Assembly: GCF_004014775.2 (NCBI RefSeq)
Contig: NZ_CP042808.1
Coordinates: 124,001 to 188,000, forward strand
Reading direction: 5' to 3'
Source of the DNA: Acetobacter oryzoeni
Lineage (GTDB): Bacteria; Pseudomonadota; Alphaproteobacteria; Acetobacterales; Acetobacteraceae
DNA: 64,000 nucleotides
The position numbers were made by a program, and so were the translations under genes. Shown in pieces: positions 9,273 through 18,247 of the stretch. The notes beneath the pieces are model-generated. The model was not told the DNA's origin. It made no database searches and was given only the letters and a program-made list of their open reading frames with translations. Each line of letters begins with the position of its first letter. Position 1 is the stretch's first letter.

Positions 9273-10688
9273 TTACTGTGCTTCATCCACACCAGCATGT
9301 GTCTGCGGCGCGAAGGTCCAGCCAGCGCCGTAAGGCTGCGGCATGAAGAGGCCCCATGTAGCGGATTCTTCAGTTGCATTAGCCCAACCCGGTGTTGGCA
9401 GCGGCGTATGATCCAGACGGAGTTTCTGGATATCTGCTGCTGTTGTGTTAGCCGGTGCGCGGTTACCCCATGCAGAACGGATGAAGTTTACAACATCTGC
9501 AATCTGCTGGTCAGACAGGATGTTTTTGTAATCCGGCATGGCCACGGCAGAAGGTGCCCAGTTGGTAGGAGGCAGAACGCCACCATCAACCACAATGTGA
9601 GCAACAGATGTCGGGTTATCGGAAACAACAACTGGGTTACCAGCCAGCGGCGGGAACATACGGGCTACACCACCACCATCGTTACGATGGCAGATTGCGC
9701 ACTGATCCACATATGTTTTTGCACCAGCATTGCCGGAGATGTTGTTGGAATCCAGCATCTGAGCCGTAGAAGCATCGTAGCTGTAATCACCACGTGCAGG
9801 CGGAACCGGCGGCAGGGATTTAATGTATTTCACCATGGCGTGCAGATCCGCATCGGTGAAGTACTGGGTGCTCCAACCAACCACGTCTGCCATGCCACCA
9901 AAGGCTGCGGAGTGATCGGTACGACCGGATTTCAGGAACAGGAACAGGTCTTCATCAGACCAGCGGCCAAGGCCCAGAACCGGATCGTTACGCAGGCTTG
10001 GGGCAATCCAGTTGTCGATTACGCCACCGCCGCCAAGGAAGTCTGGCCCGCCAGATGCATCCAGAGCTTTTTCTTGCATACCAAAGCCGCGCGGTGTGTG
10101 GCACGCACCACAGTGGCCAGGGCCGGTTACAAGGTATTCACCACGTGCAATTTCAGCATCTGTGCCGGGAGCCGGTGTGAAGTCCTTGGGAGCCGGAGCA
10201 AATACAGAGCGCCAGATGGACAGCGGCCAACGCATGGACATCGGCCAAGAAATATCAGTTGGATGATTTTTCTGAGCAATCGGCTGTACGCCATGCATGA
10301 AGTATGCGTACAGAGCCTTCATGTCATCCTGCGTCATACGGGCGAAGGATGGGTAGGGCATTGCTGGATACAGCGTAGCACCATCCTTACGCACGCCATG
10401 GCGCACGGCTTCATCAAACTCTTTAAATGTGTAGGTGCCAATCCCGTACGTAGGGTCTGGCGTGATGTTGGTGGAGTAAATTGTGCCGATGGGGGTCTTG
10501 ATAGAAAGACCACCAGCATATTTCTGACCGTTCAGGGATGTGTGGCAAGCCACACAGTCCCCTAGGCGCGCAACATACTCGCCCTTCTTGATCAGATCTT
10601 CATCAGCGTTCTGTGCATGCGCCAGGGACGTTCCCGCAAGAAGCCCGACAGCGACTGCCCCCAGGGCAGCTTTTAGCCTGTTAATCAT
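9273..10688 (-). CDS. adhB: PQQ-alcohol dehydrogenase, triheme cytochrome c subunit
   Basis: A 471-residue periplasmic subunit II of the membrane-bound quinohaemoprotein ethanol dehydrogenase. It takes electrons from AdhA and passes them to ubiquinone. There is a Sec signal peptide (cleavage near SLAHA). Three c-haem sites are present: CVACH (residues 45-49), CGACH and CAICH. The C-terminus has the Trp/Pro-rich tail usual for Acetobacter AdhB. The tandem ATGs at 10691 and 10688 and a GTG at 10700 are all possible starts. The gene follows adhA by 55 bases in one operon and is ended by the terminator at 9194-9231. Confidence 0.95.
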   Translation of the reverse strand: MINRLKAALGAVAVGLLAGTSLAHAQNADEDLIKKGEYVARLGDCVACHTSLNGQKYAGGLSIKTPIGTIYSTNITPDPTYGIGTYTFKEFDEAVRHGVRKDGATLYPAMPYPSFARMTQDDMKALYAYFMHGVQPIAQKNHPTDISWPMSMRWPLSIWRSVFAPAPKDFTPAPGTDAEIARGEYLVTGPGHCGACHTPRGFGMQEKALDASGGPDFLGGGGVIDNWIAPSLRNDPVLGLGRWSDEDLFLFLKSGRTDHSAAFGGMADVVGWSTQYFTDADLHAMVKYIKSLPPVPPARGDYSYDASTAQMLDSNNISGNAGAKTYVDQCAICHRNDGGGVARMFPPLAGNPVVVSDNPTSVAHIVVDGGVLPPTNWAPSAVAMPDYKNILSDQQIADVVNFIRSAWGNRAPANTTAADIQKLRLDHTPLPTPGWANATEESATWGLFMPQPYGAGWTFAPQTHAGVDEAQ

Positions 10689-10743
10689 CATTTTTACCAC
10701 TTATCGCCTGTGTGCTGAATGACGTCGTAACTCTGCCTAGGCA

Positions 10744-12972
10744 TTAGGGGTTAATGCCAAGTGTCGGGTTTTCGGGAATATTCTTGTCATTCTTCCGAGC
10801 ATCCACTTCACGCTGATACGTGTCGTTTGCTCGTTTGATCAGATACTGACGGATAGCTTCAATTTCATCCGGCGTCATGCTGGTGTCAAAGCGATCCATC
10901 CCGTAAGCCGTCAGCGCACCGCGACCAACCACATTGTAGAAGGCATCCTGGTGGCGGATAGCACCGGCCCAACGCAGATCAGGCAGCATGCCTGCACCTT
11001 CGCCGTTATCACCATGACAGGTCTGGCAGTAGGTCTGATACTGGAAGTAACCGTTATCAACGACCTTCTGGTCATACTGTGCAGGTGGTTTTACTGGCAG
11101 GAAGCCGCGGTTGTTCAGAGCTGGCAGCTTGGCTTTGCCATCCAGAGAGAACGCAGCGATGTAGGAGTGGTTAACTGTCCAGCCAGAAGTACGGCCCACA
11201 CCACCCATGGAAATGGGGTAGATGCCGCCCCAGCCCACTTCAACAGCAACATACTGCTTGCCGTTGACGCTATAGGTCATAGGCGGAGCGATAATGCCGC
11301 TCTGTGCGTCAAACTTGTAAAGATCACTACCATTCGTGGCGTCATAGGCGTGGAATTCACCATTGGCCAAGCCCTGGAACAGAAGATCACCGCCGGTTGC
11401 CAGAACGCCGCCGTTCCACGGACCTTTGTGGTCAATTTTCCAGACGGTTTCCATCTTGACCGGATCCCATGCCAGCAGCCAGCCGTGCAGGTCCTTGATG
11501 TAGGCTGTACGGGCTTCTGGGGTATCAGGCAGACCGTTCTTGGTCATATCCAGACCAACGTTCCAGGAATCCGGGTGAGGCTTAAAGCCACCAACCTGGT
11601 TTTTATAACCGAACGGAATCTGGTGAGCCGGGATATAGACCAGGTGCGTTTTTGGGCTGTAGGCCATAGCCATAAAGTTATGCGCACCCAGTGGGCCGGG
11701 GATACCGTACCAGAACTTGCCGTTCAGGGTGTACAGACCATCTGGATTGTAGATCGGGCGACCTGTCAGAGGGTCCAGACCATTAGCCCAGTTCTGGTAA
11801 ACGTAGTTTTTGCCGGACAGGAACTCACCAGTCTTGGCATCCAGAACGTAGAAGAAGCCGTTTTTAGGTGCATGCACGATCACATGGCGCATTTCGCCAT
11901 TCACGGGCATATCCAGTGTCATGATCTGCTGAACCGAGGTGTAATCCCACTGATCCATCGGAGTTGCCTGGAAGTGCCAGACATATTCACCGGTTTCAGG
12001 CTTCAGTGCGACAATGCTACCCAGGAACAGGTTGGAGCCAATGCCTTCGGAACGATACTTATAGTTCCAGGGGGACCCGTTACCAACAGCCAGATAGATC
12101 AGATCACTGACCGGATCATAAACCAGAGAATCCCATACGGTGCCGCCGCCACCCTGGCGAACCCAAGCGCCTTTGGGGCCCCAGGTTTTGTAGGCTTTGT
12201 TCATCAGAATATTATCTGATGCAGCGTGGTCAGGTTCGTTCTTGTTGTTCGGAACGGTGTAGAAGCGCCATTTCAGCTTACCGGTTTCGGCATCAAATGC
12301 AGAAACAAAGCCACGGGCACCAAACTCGGCACCACCGTTACCAATCAGCACCAGGCCTTTTGCTACGCGTACCGCGCCATCCACTGTGTAGGAGCGCTGC
12401 TTGCCCAGAGAGGCATCGGCTGGGATGGTGTTAACTTCCCAAACCTTTTTACCGGTTTTTGCATCGGCAGCAACCAGACGGCCATCAAACGTGCCCCAGA
12501 AAACCTTGCCGTTCCAATAGCCTGCACCACGGTTAACCGTATCACAGCAGCCTTTGTCAGCAATGTTGCCTGGCACTTTGGGGTCATACTGCCAAAGCAG
12601 CTTACCTGTGGCAGCGTCCAGCGCTTCCATTTTGGACCAGTTGGTTGTGGCGTACATAATGCCATCTACAACCAGCGGGGTTGCTTCCTGACCGCGGTTG
12701 GTATCCAGCGTGTAGTACCAAGCCAGCTTAAGATCACCCACGTTGGAGCGGTTGATCTGATCAAGCGGGCTATAGCGCTGTTCGCTGTAGGTGCGACCAT
12801 AAGAAAGCCAGTTTTCGGGGTGATCATCTGCATGGATGATCGCTTCCCCCGTATTACCCTGACCGTCAGCGCGGGCAGGGACTGCCGCGTAAGGCAAAGC
12901 AGCGGCACAGATTGTTCCGGCCGCGAGAATTCCTAGCAGTGAACGTCTCTTGGCGGAGGCGGGGCGGGTCAT
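10744..12972 (-). CDS. adhA: PQQ-dependent alcohol dehydrogenase, catalytic subunit
   Basis: A 742-residue quinohaemoprotein that oxidises ethanol to acetaldehyde in the periplasm, the first step of vinegar formation. There is a signal peptide of about 35 residues. An eight-bladed beta-propeller PQQ domain follows, with the adjacent cysteines Cys142-Cys143 (KGCCDT) that form the ring disulfide next to PQQ in this family. A C-terminal cytochrome c domain carries CQTCH (649-653). Codon choice is strongly biased, which leaves long open frames on the opposite strand and suggests high expression. The small third subunit AdhS is not next to it; in Acetobacter it is encoded elsewhere. Confidence 0.97.
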   Translation of the reverse strand: MTRPASAKRRSLLGILAAGTICAAALPYAAVPARADGQGNTGEAIIHADDHPENWLSYGRTYSEQRYSPLDQINRSNVGDLKLAWYYTLDTNRGQEATPLVVDGIMYATTNWSKMEALDAATGKLLWQYDPKVPGNIADKGCCDTVNRGAGYWNGKVFWGTFDGRLVAADAKTGKKVWEVNTIPADASLGKQRSYTVDGAVRVAKGLVLIGNGGAEFGARGFVSAFDAETGKLKWRFYTVPNNKNEPDHAASDNILMNKAYKTWGPKGAWVRQGGGGTVWDSLVYDPVSDLIYLAVGNGSPWNYKYRSEGIGSNLFLGSIVALKPETGEYVWHFQATPMDQWDYTSVQQIMTLDMPVNGEMRHVIVHAPKNGFFYVLDAKTGEFLSGKNYVYQNWANGLDPLTGRPIYNPDGLYTLNGKFWYGIPGPLGAHNFMAMAYSPKTHLVYIPAHQIPFGYKNQVGGFKPHPDSWNVGLDMTKNGLPDTPEARTAYIKDLHGWLLAWDPVKMETVWKIDHKGPWNGGVLATGGDLLFQGLANGEFHAYDATNGSDLYKFDAQSGIIAPPMTYSVNGKQYVAVEVGWGGIYPISMGGVGRTSGWTVNHSYIAAFSLDGKAKLPALNNRGFLPVKPPAQYDQKVVDNGYFQYQTYCQTCHGDNGEGAGMLPDLRWAGAIRHQDAFYNVVGRGALTAYGMDRFDTSMTPDEIEAIRQYLIKRANDTYQREVDARKNDKNIPENPTLGINP

Positions 12973-13180
12973 GCGTTCATGTCCTCGACTATTATATACG
13001 GTGAGGAAAAAGATAGCCGGCAGGCCGGTTTCTCACACAACAGCCAAGGGGAACGCTGTCTGTCAATCACGGGGAAGGAATAGCAGCTTCCATTCTGCGG
13101 GATAATTTCCCGTGCTTACAGGCCTGTAGAGCAGGAAATTATGCTCACAATCAGGTTATGAAAGGCGCTTACAATTCTTG
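12973..13180. promoter_or_regulatory. adhA upstream region
   Basis: The 208 bases between the ThpR-like gene and adhA must hold the adhAB promoter, since the operon is set apart from the gene upstream. No convincing -35/-10 pair was fixed by eye. The main visible element is the long near-palindrome at 13102-13142, centred about 150 bases before the adhA start codon. Confidence 0.5.
13102..13142. repeat. 41-bp near-palindrome upstream of adhA
   Basis: Outer arms ATAATTTCC (13102-13110) and GGAAATTAT (13134-13142) are perfect complements. Inside lie TGCT/AGCA and a perfect 12-bp palindrome TACAGGCCTGTA (13117-13128). Only CG on the left and one G on the right are unpaired, so almost the whole 41 bp is symmetric about 13122/13123. 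No T-run follows on either strand. It could be the operator of a dimeric regulator, or a cruciform or RNA hairpin that ends transcription of the upstream gene. Confidence 0.85.
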
Positions 13181-13744
13181 TTATAACAAGGATGAGGGTG
13201 CGATGCAACCTGATGTAAACGCATAATCAGCCAGAAGTTCCATATCTGTCGTTTCACGATTTTTCCAAGAACTGAACAGGGTGAATTCATAAACCTCCTC
13301 TTCTGGTGCACGCAGGCTATGGTGGATACGTAACCAGTTGTGGACGTCTTCTGGGGGAACTGTTGAGATCGTGGCGAGTGGCACGCTGAGTGGGTGGCAG
13401 GTGCGCTTCACCTTCAGGCCTGCGTGTTGAGCCTGACGCCTGATTTTCACGGAAAGGTGATCACACACAGCCGACAGAATCTTGGCCGTAAGAATGATTC
13501 GTTCACCTTGCTGCACAACGTCTAACCCAGCATGAACAAGTGTTGCCGGTGTTGATGTTTGGATAGAAAGCAGACCTGTATCCAGATTCTCCATGATGTC
13601 TGGGTCAGTGGTTTCTCCCACAATTACCAGAGGCAAAAAGAGGAAGGGTTCAGGCTCCCATTCCCGGTTGGGAAAGAAGGTCTGAATCTGCTGGAAGAAC
13701 TCCAGCATGGGGGCGGGGAGGCGGATCCCGGCAATCAGAAACAT
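13181..13744 (-). CDS. ThpR-like (2H phosphoesterase fold) protein, catalytic motifs degenerate
   Basis: 187 residues. The layout resembles RNA 2',3'-cyclic phosphodiesterase ThpR (2'-5' RNA ligase-like): an N-terminal hydrophobic strand ending LP, a first motif position followed by VGET, a helix before the second motif, then a TLFSS strand and a final ADYAF strand like the family C-terminus. However, the first HxTx motif is replaced by FLPL (36-39) and the second reads HPLS (from His117), so neither catalytic pair is complete. It is probably not an active phosphodiesterase; an RNA- or nucleotide-binding role is possible. ATG 13744 follows AAGGA. The family call rests on pattern only. Confidence 0.55.
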   Translation of the reverse strand: MFLIAGIRLPAPMLEFFQQIQTFFPNREWEPEPFLFLPLVIVGETTDPDIMENLDTGLLSIQTSTPATLVHAGLDVVQQGERIILTAKILSAVCDHLSVKIRRQAQHAGLKVKRTCHPLSVPLATISTVPPEDVHNWLRIHHSLRAPEEEVYEFTLFSSWKNRETTDMELLADYAFTSGCIAPSSLL

Positions 13745-13811
13745 ACTGGTACTTTATTCCTTGGCTTGTGAGAGCCGATTTGTGGGGGAATGCGTTATAT
13801 TAAGAGATAAC

Positions 13812-13850
13812 AATCAGGCGGGAATCAAACGCCCTGTTTTTGACCTGATT
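13812..13850 (+). promoter_or_regulatory. Two overlapping hairpins upstream of the BI-1 gene
   Basis: CAGGCG (13815-13820) can pair with CGCCCTG (13830-13836, one bulge), followed by TTTTT: a terminator-like hairpin. AATCAGG (13812-13818) can instead pair with CCTGATT (13844-13850). The two share the left-arm bases CAGG, so they exclude each other. This resembles a leader attenuator for the gene at 13933, but it is short and unproven. Confidence 0.35.
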
Positions 13851-13932
13851 CTTTGTAACCCTTGACGACAGGGCAGGGCAGCCACAAGTATTAAGCAAAG
13901 CCGGCCTGTCCGGACAAGGAGAGTTAAACACC

Positions 13933-14709
13933 ATGTCGTTTAGTCACGACTACCGATCCCCCGCTACGCCCACAGACTGGAATGCGCAGGCAGCCAATCT
14001 GGATGCTGGGCTGCGGGCCTATATGCTACGCGTTTATAACTGGATGGCATCTGGCCTGCTGCTTACCGGTATAGTGGCATATGTTATTGCCAACACAAGT
14101 TTGAGCCACCTGTTTTTTCAGGTGGTGCAAGTGCCGGGTGGCTTGGTGCCGCGCCCAACATTGTTGGGTGACGTTGCCATGCTTTTACCATTGGCGTTTG
14201 TGTTGGTGATGTCCTTTGGTTTGAACAGGCTTTCCCTACAGGGTGCGCAAGCACTGTTCTGGGCGTTCTGCGCTGCCATGGGCGCCAGTATGGCCAATAT
14301 CTTCGTTATTTATACAGATACATCCATTGTTCGGGTTTTTCTGGTAACGGCCTGCATGTTCGCCGCAACATCTTTGTGGGGATATGTCACCAAAGCCAAC
14401 CTGTTGCGCTTCAGCTCTTTCCTGATGATGGGGCTTTTTGGGCTGCTGATTGCTGGTTTGGTGAACCTGTTCCTGAAGAGCCCGGCTTTGTACTATGTGT
14501 ACAGCATTGTCGGCGTCTTCATCTTCACAGCGTTCAGTGCGTTTGATGCGCAGCGTATTCGGGTCACCTATCCGCAGCTTGCTGCATATGAAGGCCCGGA
14601 AATGACAGCCAAGCGCAGCGTATATGATGCGTTGAGCCTGTATCTGAACTTCATCAACCTTTTCCAGTTTCTTCTGCAGTTTATGGGCGCAAGAAACTCC
14701 AACGACTAA
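13933..14709 (+). CDS. Bax inhibitor-1/YccA family membrane protein
   Basis: A 258-residue protein with about seven membrane helices, beginning near residue 36. The YVYSIVGVFIFTAFSAFDAQRI segment in the C-terminal half, with the helix-6 FDAQRI and the later SLYLNFINLFQFLL, is diagnostic of BI-1/YccA (LFG) proteins. These act as pH-sensitive calcium leak channels or as modulators of FtsH proteolysis in bacteria. A good AAGGAGA lies 8 bases before ATG 13933. It is transcribed alone and ends at the terminator near 14763. Confidence 0.92.
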   Translation: MSFSHDYRSPATPTDWNAQAANLDAGLRAYMLRVYNWMASGLLLTGIVAYVIANTSLSHLFFQVVQVPGGLVPRPTLLGDVAMLLPLAFVLVMSFGLNRLSLQGAQALFWAFCAAMGASMANIFVIYTDTSIVRVFLVTACMFAATSLWGYVTKANLLRFSSFLMMGLFGLLIAGLVNLFLKSPALYYVYSIVGVFIFTAFSAFDAQRIRVTYPQLAAYEGPEMTAKRSVYDALSLYLNFINLFQFLLQFMGARNSND

Positions 14710-14762
14710 TTTATATAAGGAGTCGGCATAGGTTACTGGCTTTGTCGGCATCTTGGAAAAGA

Positions 14763-14794
14763 AAACCCAGCCCCTCAGAGGGCTGGGTTTTTTT
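14763..14794 (+). terminator. Intrinsic terminator after the BI-1 gene
   Basis: Stem AAACCCAGCCC/GGGCTGGGTTT with loop CTCAGA, followed by a run of T to 14794. A run of A precedes it, so it may also work on the minus strand. Confidence 0.93.
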
Positions 14795-15322
14795 GTATGG
14801 GAAGGTATGCTCTGGATGAATGGCGGCATGTTTGTCTGGAATGCGTACTAAAACAGGCCGTTATTGTGATTCAAGATTCTGTAACGGAAATGTGAGATAA
14901 ATTTTTTTCATGTAACGGCATGAAATCGAAAGCGAAATTGTATTTCGATAAGATATAATGAAATATTTTGTAATATTTCGTGAAGTTGTTTGCCCCTGTT
15001 TTTATCGCACCGGCGTACCCATGCCGCAGCGCCATATCAGCTAACCTGATTATGACGAAAGGCTGATGGAACTTTTCCGACATTTGAGAATCTGCGCTTT
15101 AGGAATAAAGTGCCGACAAGGTGTTTTCGCACTCCGTTCATTTTGTCACCGGCATGATGTGTCGTGTTCCCTCTGTTTATGAGGGAAATAACGGTCTGGC
15201 ATGTGTTAGTGGTAGGGGGGACGTGTTGAAACGCGGTTTTTCTTGCTGTTGTCAGGCTTCTATGGCAGCAGAACAAAGAGTCTTAGTGAGGCTAATTTGA
15301 TGTCAGAACCAAGAGGCGTGCG
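14795..15322 (+). promoter_or_regulatory. AT-rich, gene-free region upstream of cyoA
   Basis: No supported gene lies between the BI-1 terminator and cyoA. The left half is AT-rich and carries two small perfect inverted repeats: CGAAAT-TGT-ATTTCG (14933-14947) and GAAATATT-TTGT-AATATTTC (14960-14979). A CATG-TAACGG-CATG element (14909-14922) lies next to a second TAACGG at 14882. These could be sites for a regulator of the oxidase. Short minus-strand open frames here have no start signal or family features. Confidence 0.5.
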
Positions 15323-16249
15323 ATGAAAAACAAGTTACTGGCGAGAGTGGCGCGATTGGGCGGCCTATCGTCAGCATTGCTGCTTGCCGGGTGTGAACTT
15401 GATGTTCTCGACCCGAAAGGCCCGGTGGGTGAAGGGGTTAAAACCCTAATTGCCACCTCCACAGTCGCAATGCTGATTGTTGTGATTCCGACCATCCTGC
15501 TGACGCTTCTGTTTGCCTGGCAGTATCGCCAGTCTAACACGAGCGCCGAGTATCTGCCGAAGTGGTGCCACTCCAACAAAATTGAAGTGATTATTTGGGG
15601 CGTGCCTTCCCTGATTATCCTCTTCCTGGCAGTGATTACCTATCAGACCTGTCATTCTCTGGACCCGTATAAGCCACTTGAAGCAGAAGCTAATACCAAG
15701 CCTCTGCACGTTGAAGTGGTGGCTCTGGACTGGAAATGGCTGTTCATCTACCCAGAACAGGGTATTGCAACGGTCAATCAGCTGGCCATTCCGGTCAACA
15801 CCCCGATTGACTTCAACATCACATCTGATTCCGTGATGAACTCCTTCTTCATCCCGCGTCTTGGTTCCATGATCTATGCAATGGCAGGCATGCAGACCCA
15901 GCTTCATCTGCTGGCGAGCGAACCAGGCGACTATCTGGGTGAATCTGCCAACTACAGTGGCCGTGGCTTTTCTGACATGAAATTCCACACGCTTGCTGTA
16001 AGCGGTGATGAATTCAATGCCTGGGTTGAAAAGGTGAAGTCTTCTTCCGAGCAGCTGGATAGCCAGACCTATCCGAAACTTGCTGCCCCAAGCGAAGCGA
16101 ACCCCGTCGAGTATTTCGCGCATGTTGAACCCGGCATGTTCAACACGATCGTTGCCAAGTACAACAATGGCATGGTCATGGACAAAAGCACTGGCAAGAT
16201 GATCCAGGTGCAGCAGTCTGCGATGTCCGACATGAATATGAAGGAATAG
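15323..16249 (+). CDS. cyoA: Cytochrome o/a1-type ubiquinol oxidase subunit II
   Basis: 308 residues. A lipoprotein signal ends at the lipobox LLAGC, two membrane helices follow, then a cupredoxin domain. The CuA ligands of cytochrome c oxidases are missing, and the C-terminal [16 protein letters not shown] is typical of quinol oxidases. It binds ubiquinol on the periplasmic side and feeds electrons to subunit I. It is first in the operon cyoABCD; ATG 15323 follows AAGAGGCG. In Acetobacter aceti the same operon is called cyaABCD and the enzyme cytochrome a1 (ba type). Confidence 0.95.
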   Translation: MKNKLLARVARLGGLSSALLLAGCELDVLDPKGPVGEGVKTLIATSTVAMLIVVIPTILLTLLFAWQYRQSNTSAEYLPKWCHSNKIEVIIWGVPSLIILFLAVITYQTCHSLDPYKPLEAEANTKPLHVEVVALDWKWLFIYPEQGIATVNQLAIPVNTPIDFNITSDSVMNSFFIPRLGSMIYAMAGMQTQLHLLASEPGDYLGESANYSGRGFSDMKFHTLAVSGDEFNAWVEKVKSSSEQLDSQTYPKLAAPSEANPVEYFAHVEPGMFNTIVAKYNNGMVMDKSTGKMIQVQQSAMSDMNMKE

Positions 16250-16254
16250 GATCT

Positions 16255-18246
16255 ATGCTAGGGAGACTATCGCTCTCGGCCATCCCGTTGGATGTGCCGA
16301 TCCTGGTAGGGACGTTCATCGGCGTTGTCATTGTCGGTGTCGCGGTACTGGGACTTATTACGTATTACGGTAAGTGGGGCTACCTCTGGAAAGAGTGGTT
16401 CACTTCTGTTGATCACAAGCGTCTAGCCGTGATGTACATCATCCTGGCACTGGTCGCTCTTTTCCGTGGTTTTGCTGACGCTATCATGATGCGTACTCAG
16501 CTCGCGCTGGCGTATGCAGGTAACCCAGGCTATCTACCACCACACCATTACGATCAGATCTTCTCCGCTCACGGAACGATCATGATCTTCTTCCTGGCCA
16601 TGGCGTTCATGACTGGTTTGTTCAACTTCATCGTGCCTCTGCAGATTGGTGCGCGTGACGTTGCCTTCCCGTTCCTGAACAACCTGAGCTTCTGGATGAC
16701 GGCTGTTGCGTTTATCCTGGTGAACGTTTCTCTGTTCATTGGTGAATTCTCGCAGTGCGGCTGGCTGGCATATCCGCCTCTGTCCGAAAATCAGTTCAGC
16801 CCTGGCGTTGGTGTTGATTACTACATCTGGGCCGTTCAGATTTCCGGTGTTGGCACGCTGCTGACCGGTGTGAACTTCTTTGTAACCATCGTGAAGATGC
16901 GCGCTCCGGGCATGACCTGGATGAAAATGCCTGTTTTCACCTGGACAGCTTTCTGTGCTTCCATCCTGATCATGGTGGCCTTCCCTGTTCTGACGGTTGC
17001 AGTTGCTCTGCTGGGTCTGGATCGTTACTTCGGGATGCACTTCTTCACCAATGATGGTGGTGGCAACCAGATGTTGTACCTCAACCTGATTTGGGCTTGG
17101 GGCCATCCAGAAGTTTATATTCTTGTTATCCCTGCCTTCGGTGTGTTTTCGGAAGTTGTTCCTGCATTTTCCGGCAAGCCGCTGTTTGGTTACAGCACCA
17201 TGGTTTACGCAACCTGCTCCATCATGGTTCTGTCCTTCCTTGTGTGGGTTCACCACTTCTTCACAATGGGCGCTGGTCCGGACGTGAATGCCTTCTTCGG
17301 TATCGCGACCATGATCATCTCCATTCCTACTGGTGTTAAGCTGTTTAACTGGCTGTTCACCATGTATAAGGGCCGCATCCAGTTCCATGCCTGCATGTAC
17401 TGGGCTGTTGGCTTCATGATCACCTTCACCATCGGTGGTATGACCGGCGTTATGCTGGCTATTCCGGGTGCTGACTTCGTTCTGCATAACTCCCTGTTCC
17501 TGATTGCTCACTTCCATAACACCATTATTGGTGGTGTGTATTTCGGTTACATCTGCGGCATGAACTTCTGGTTCCCGAAGGTGATGGGCTTCAAACTGAA
17601 TGAAACTTGGGGCAAGCGCGCTTTCTGGTTCTGGTTTGTTGGCTTCTATTGCGCATTCGTACCGCTCTACATTGTCGGTTTCGAAGGCATGACCCGTCGT
17701 CTGAACCACTACGACAACCCGGCATGGCATCCGTGGCTGCTGGTTGCTGAAGTTGGTGCAGTTCTGGTTATGCTTGGTATCGCTTGCCAGCTTACACAGC
17801 TGTATGTTTCCATCCGTGACCGTAACCTGCCGCAGAACCGCGACGTGACCGGTGACCCATGGAATGGTCGTACGCTGGAATGGTCCACGTCTTCTCCGCC
17901 GCCGGTTTATAACTTTGCTATCGTTCCTCATGTGCACGAACTCGATGCGTTCATGCATGATAAGGAAAATGGTATTGATACCCGTCAGGCTGGTGCTCAG
18001 TACGAAGCAATCCACATGCCCAAGAACACCTCTCTGGGTCTGGCTTGTGGTATCTTTGCCCTGATCTTCGGTTTTGCTGCGGTTTGGTACATCTGGTGGC
18101 TGGCTGCTATTGGCCTTGTTGGTGTTATCGGTTCGGTAATTGCCCGCAGCGCTGATAAGGATATTGATTACTATATCCCTGCCGAAGAGGTTGCCCGGAT
18201 TGAAAACGAGCATACCCGTAAACTGATGGCACAGGCAGCTGAATAA
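16255..18246 (+). CDS. cyoB: Cytochrome o/a1-type ubiquinol oxidase subunit I
   Basis: A 663-residue haem-copper oxidase core with about 15 membrane helices. Residue numbering matches E. coli CyoB: His284, Glu286 and Tyr288 in GHPEVY (CuB, proton channel, cross-linked Tyr), His333-His334 (CuB), and His419 and His421 in AHFHNT (high- and low-spin haems). The enzyme reduces O2 to water and pumps protons. Whether haem O or haem A is used cannot be told from this gene. It starts five bases after cyoA. Strong codon bias leaves a 575-codon antisense frame, which I reject as a gene. Confidence 0.97.
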   Translation: MLGRLSLSAIPLDVPILVGTFIGVVIVGVAVLGLITYYGKWGYLWKEWFTSVDHKRLAVMYIILALVALFRGFADAIMMRTQLALAYAGNPGYLPPHHYDQIFSAHGTIMIFFLAMAFMTGLFNFIVPLQIGARDVAFPFLNNLSFWMTAVAFILVNVSLFIGEFSQCGWLAYPPLSENQFSPGVGVDYYIWAVQISGVGTLLTGVNFFVTIVKMRAPGMTWMKMPVFTWTAFCASILIMVAFPVLTVAVALLGLDRYFGMHFFTNDGGGNQMLYLNLIWAWGHPEVYILVIPAFGVFSEVVPAFSGKPLFGYSTMVYATCSIMVLSFLVWVHHFFTMGAGPDVNAFFGIATMIISIPTGVKLFNWLFTMYKGRIQFHACMYWAVGFMITFTIGGMTGVMLAIPGADFVLHNSLFLIAHFHNTIIGGVYFGYICGMNFWFPKVMGFKLNETWGKRAFWFWFVGFYCAFVPLYIVGFEGMTRRLNHYDNPAWHPWLLVAEVGAVLVMLGIACQLTQLYVSIRDRNLPQNRDVTGDPWNGRTLEWSTSSPPPVYNFAIVPHVHELDAFMHDKENGIDTRQAGAQYEAIHMPKNTSLGLACGIFALIFGFAAVWYIWWLAAIGLVGVIGSVIARSADKDIDYYIPAEEVARIENEHTRKLMAQAAE

Positions 18247-18247
18247 C

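Noticed and set aside
9297..12936. Long plus-strand open frames opposite adhB (9297-10565) and adhA (10951-12219, 12226-12936)
   Set aside because: All are codon-aligned with the adh genes, as for cyoB, and result from strong codon bias; no domains are seen.
15037..15276. 79-codon minus-strand frame upstream of cyoA
   Set aside because: No Shine-Dalgarno, no family features, and it overlaps the region expected to hold the cyo promoter.
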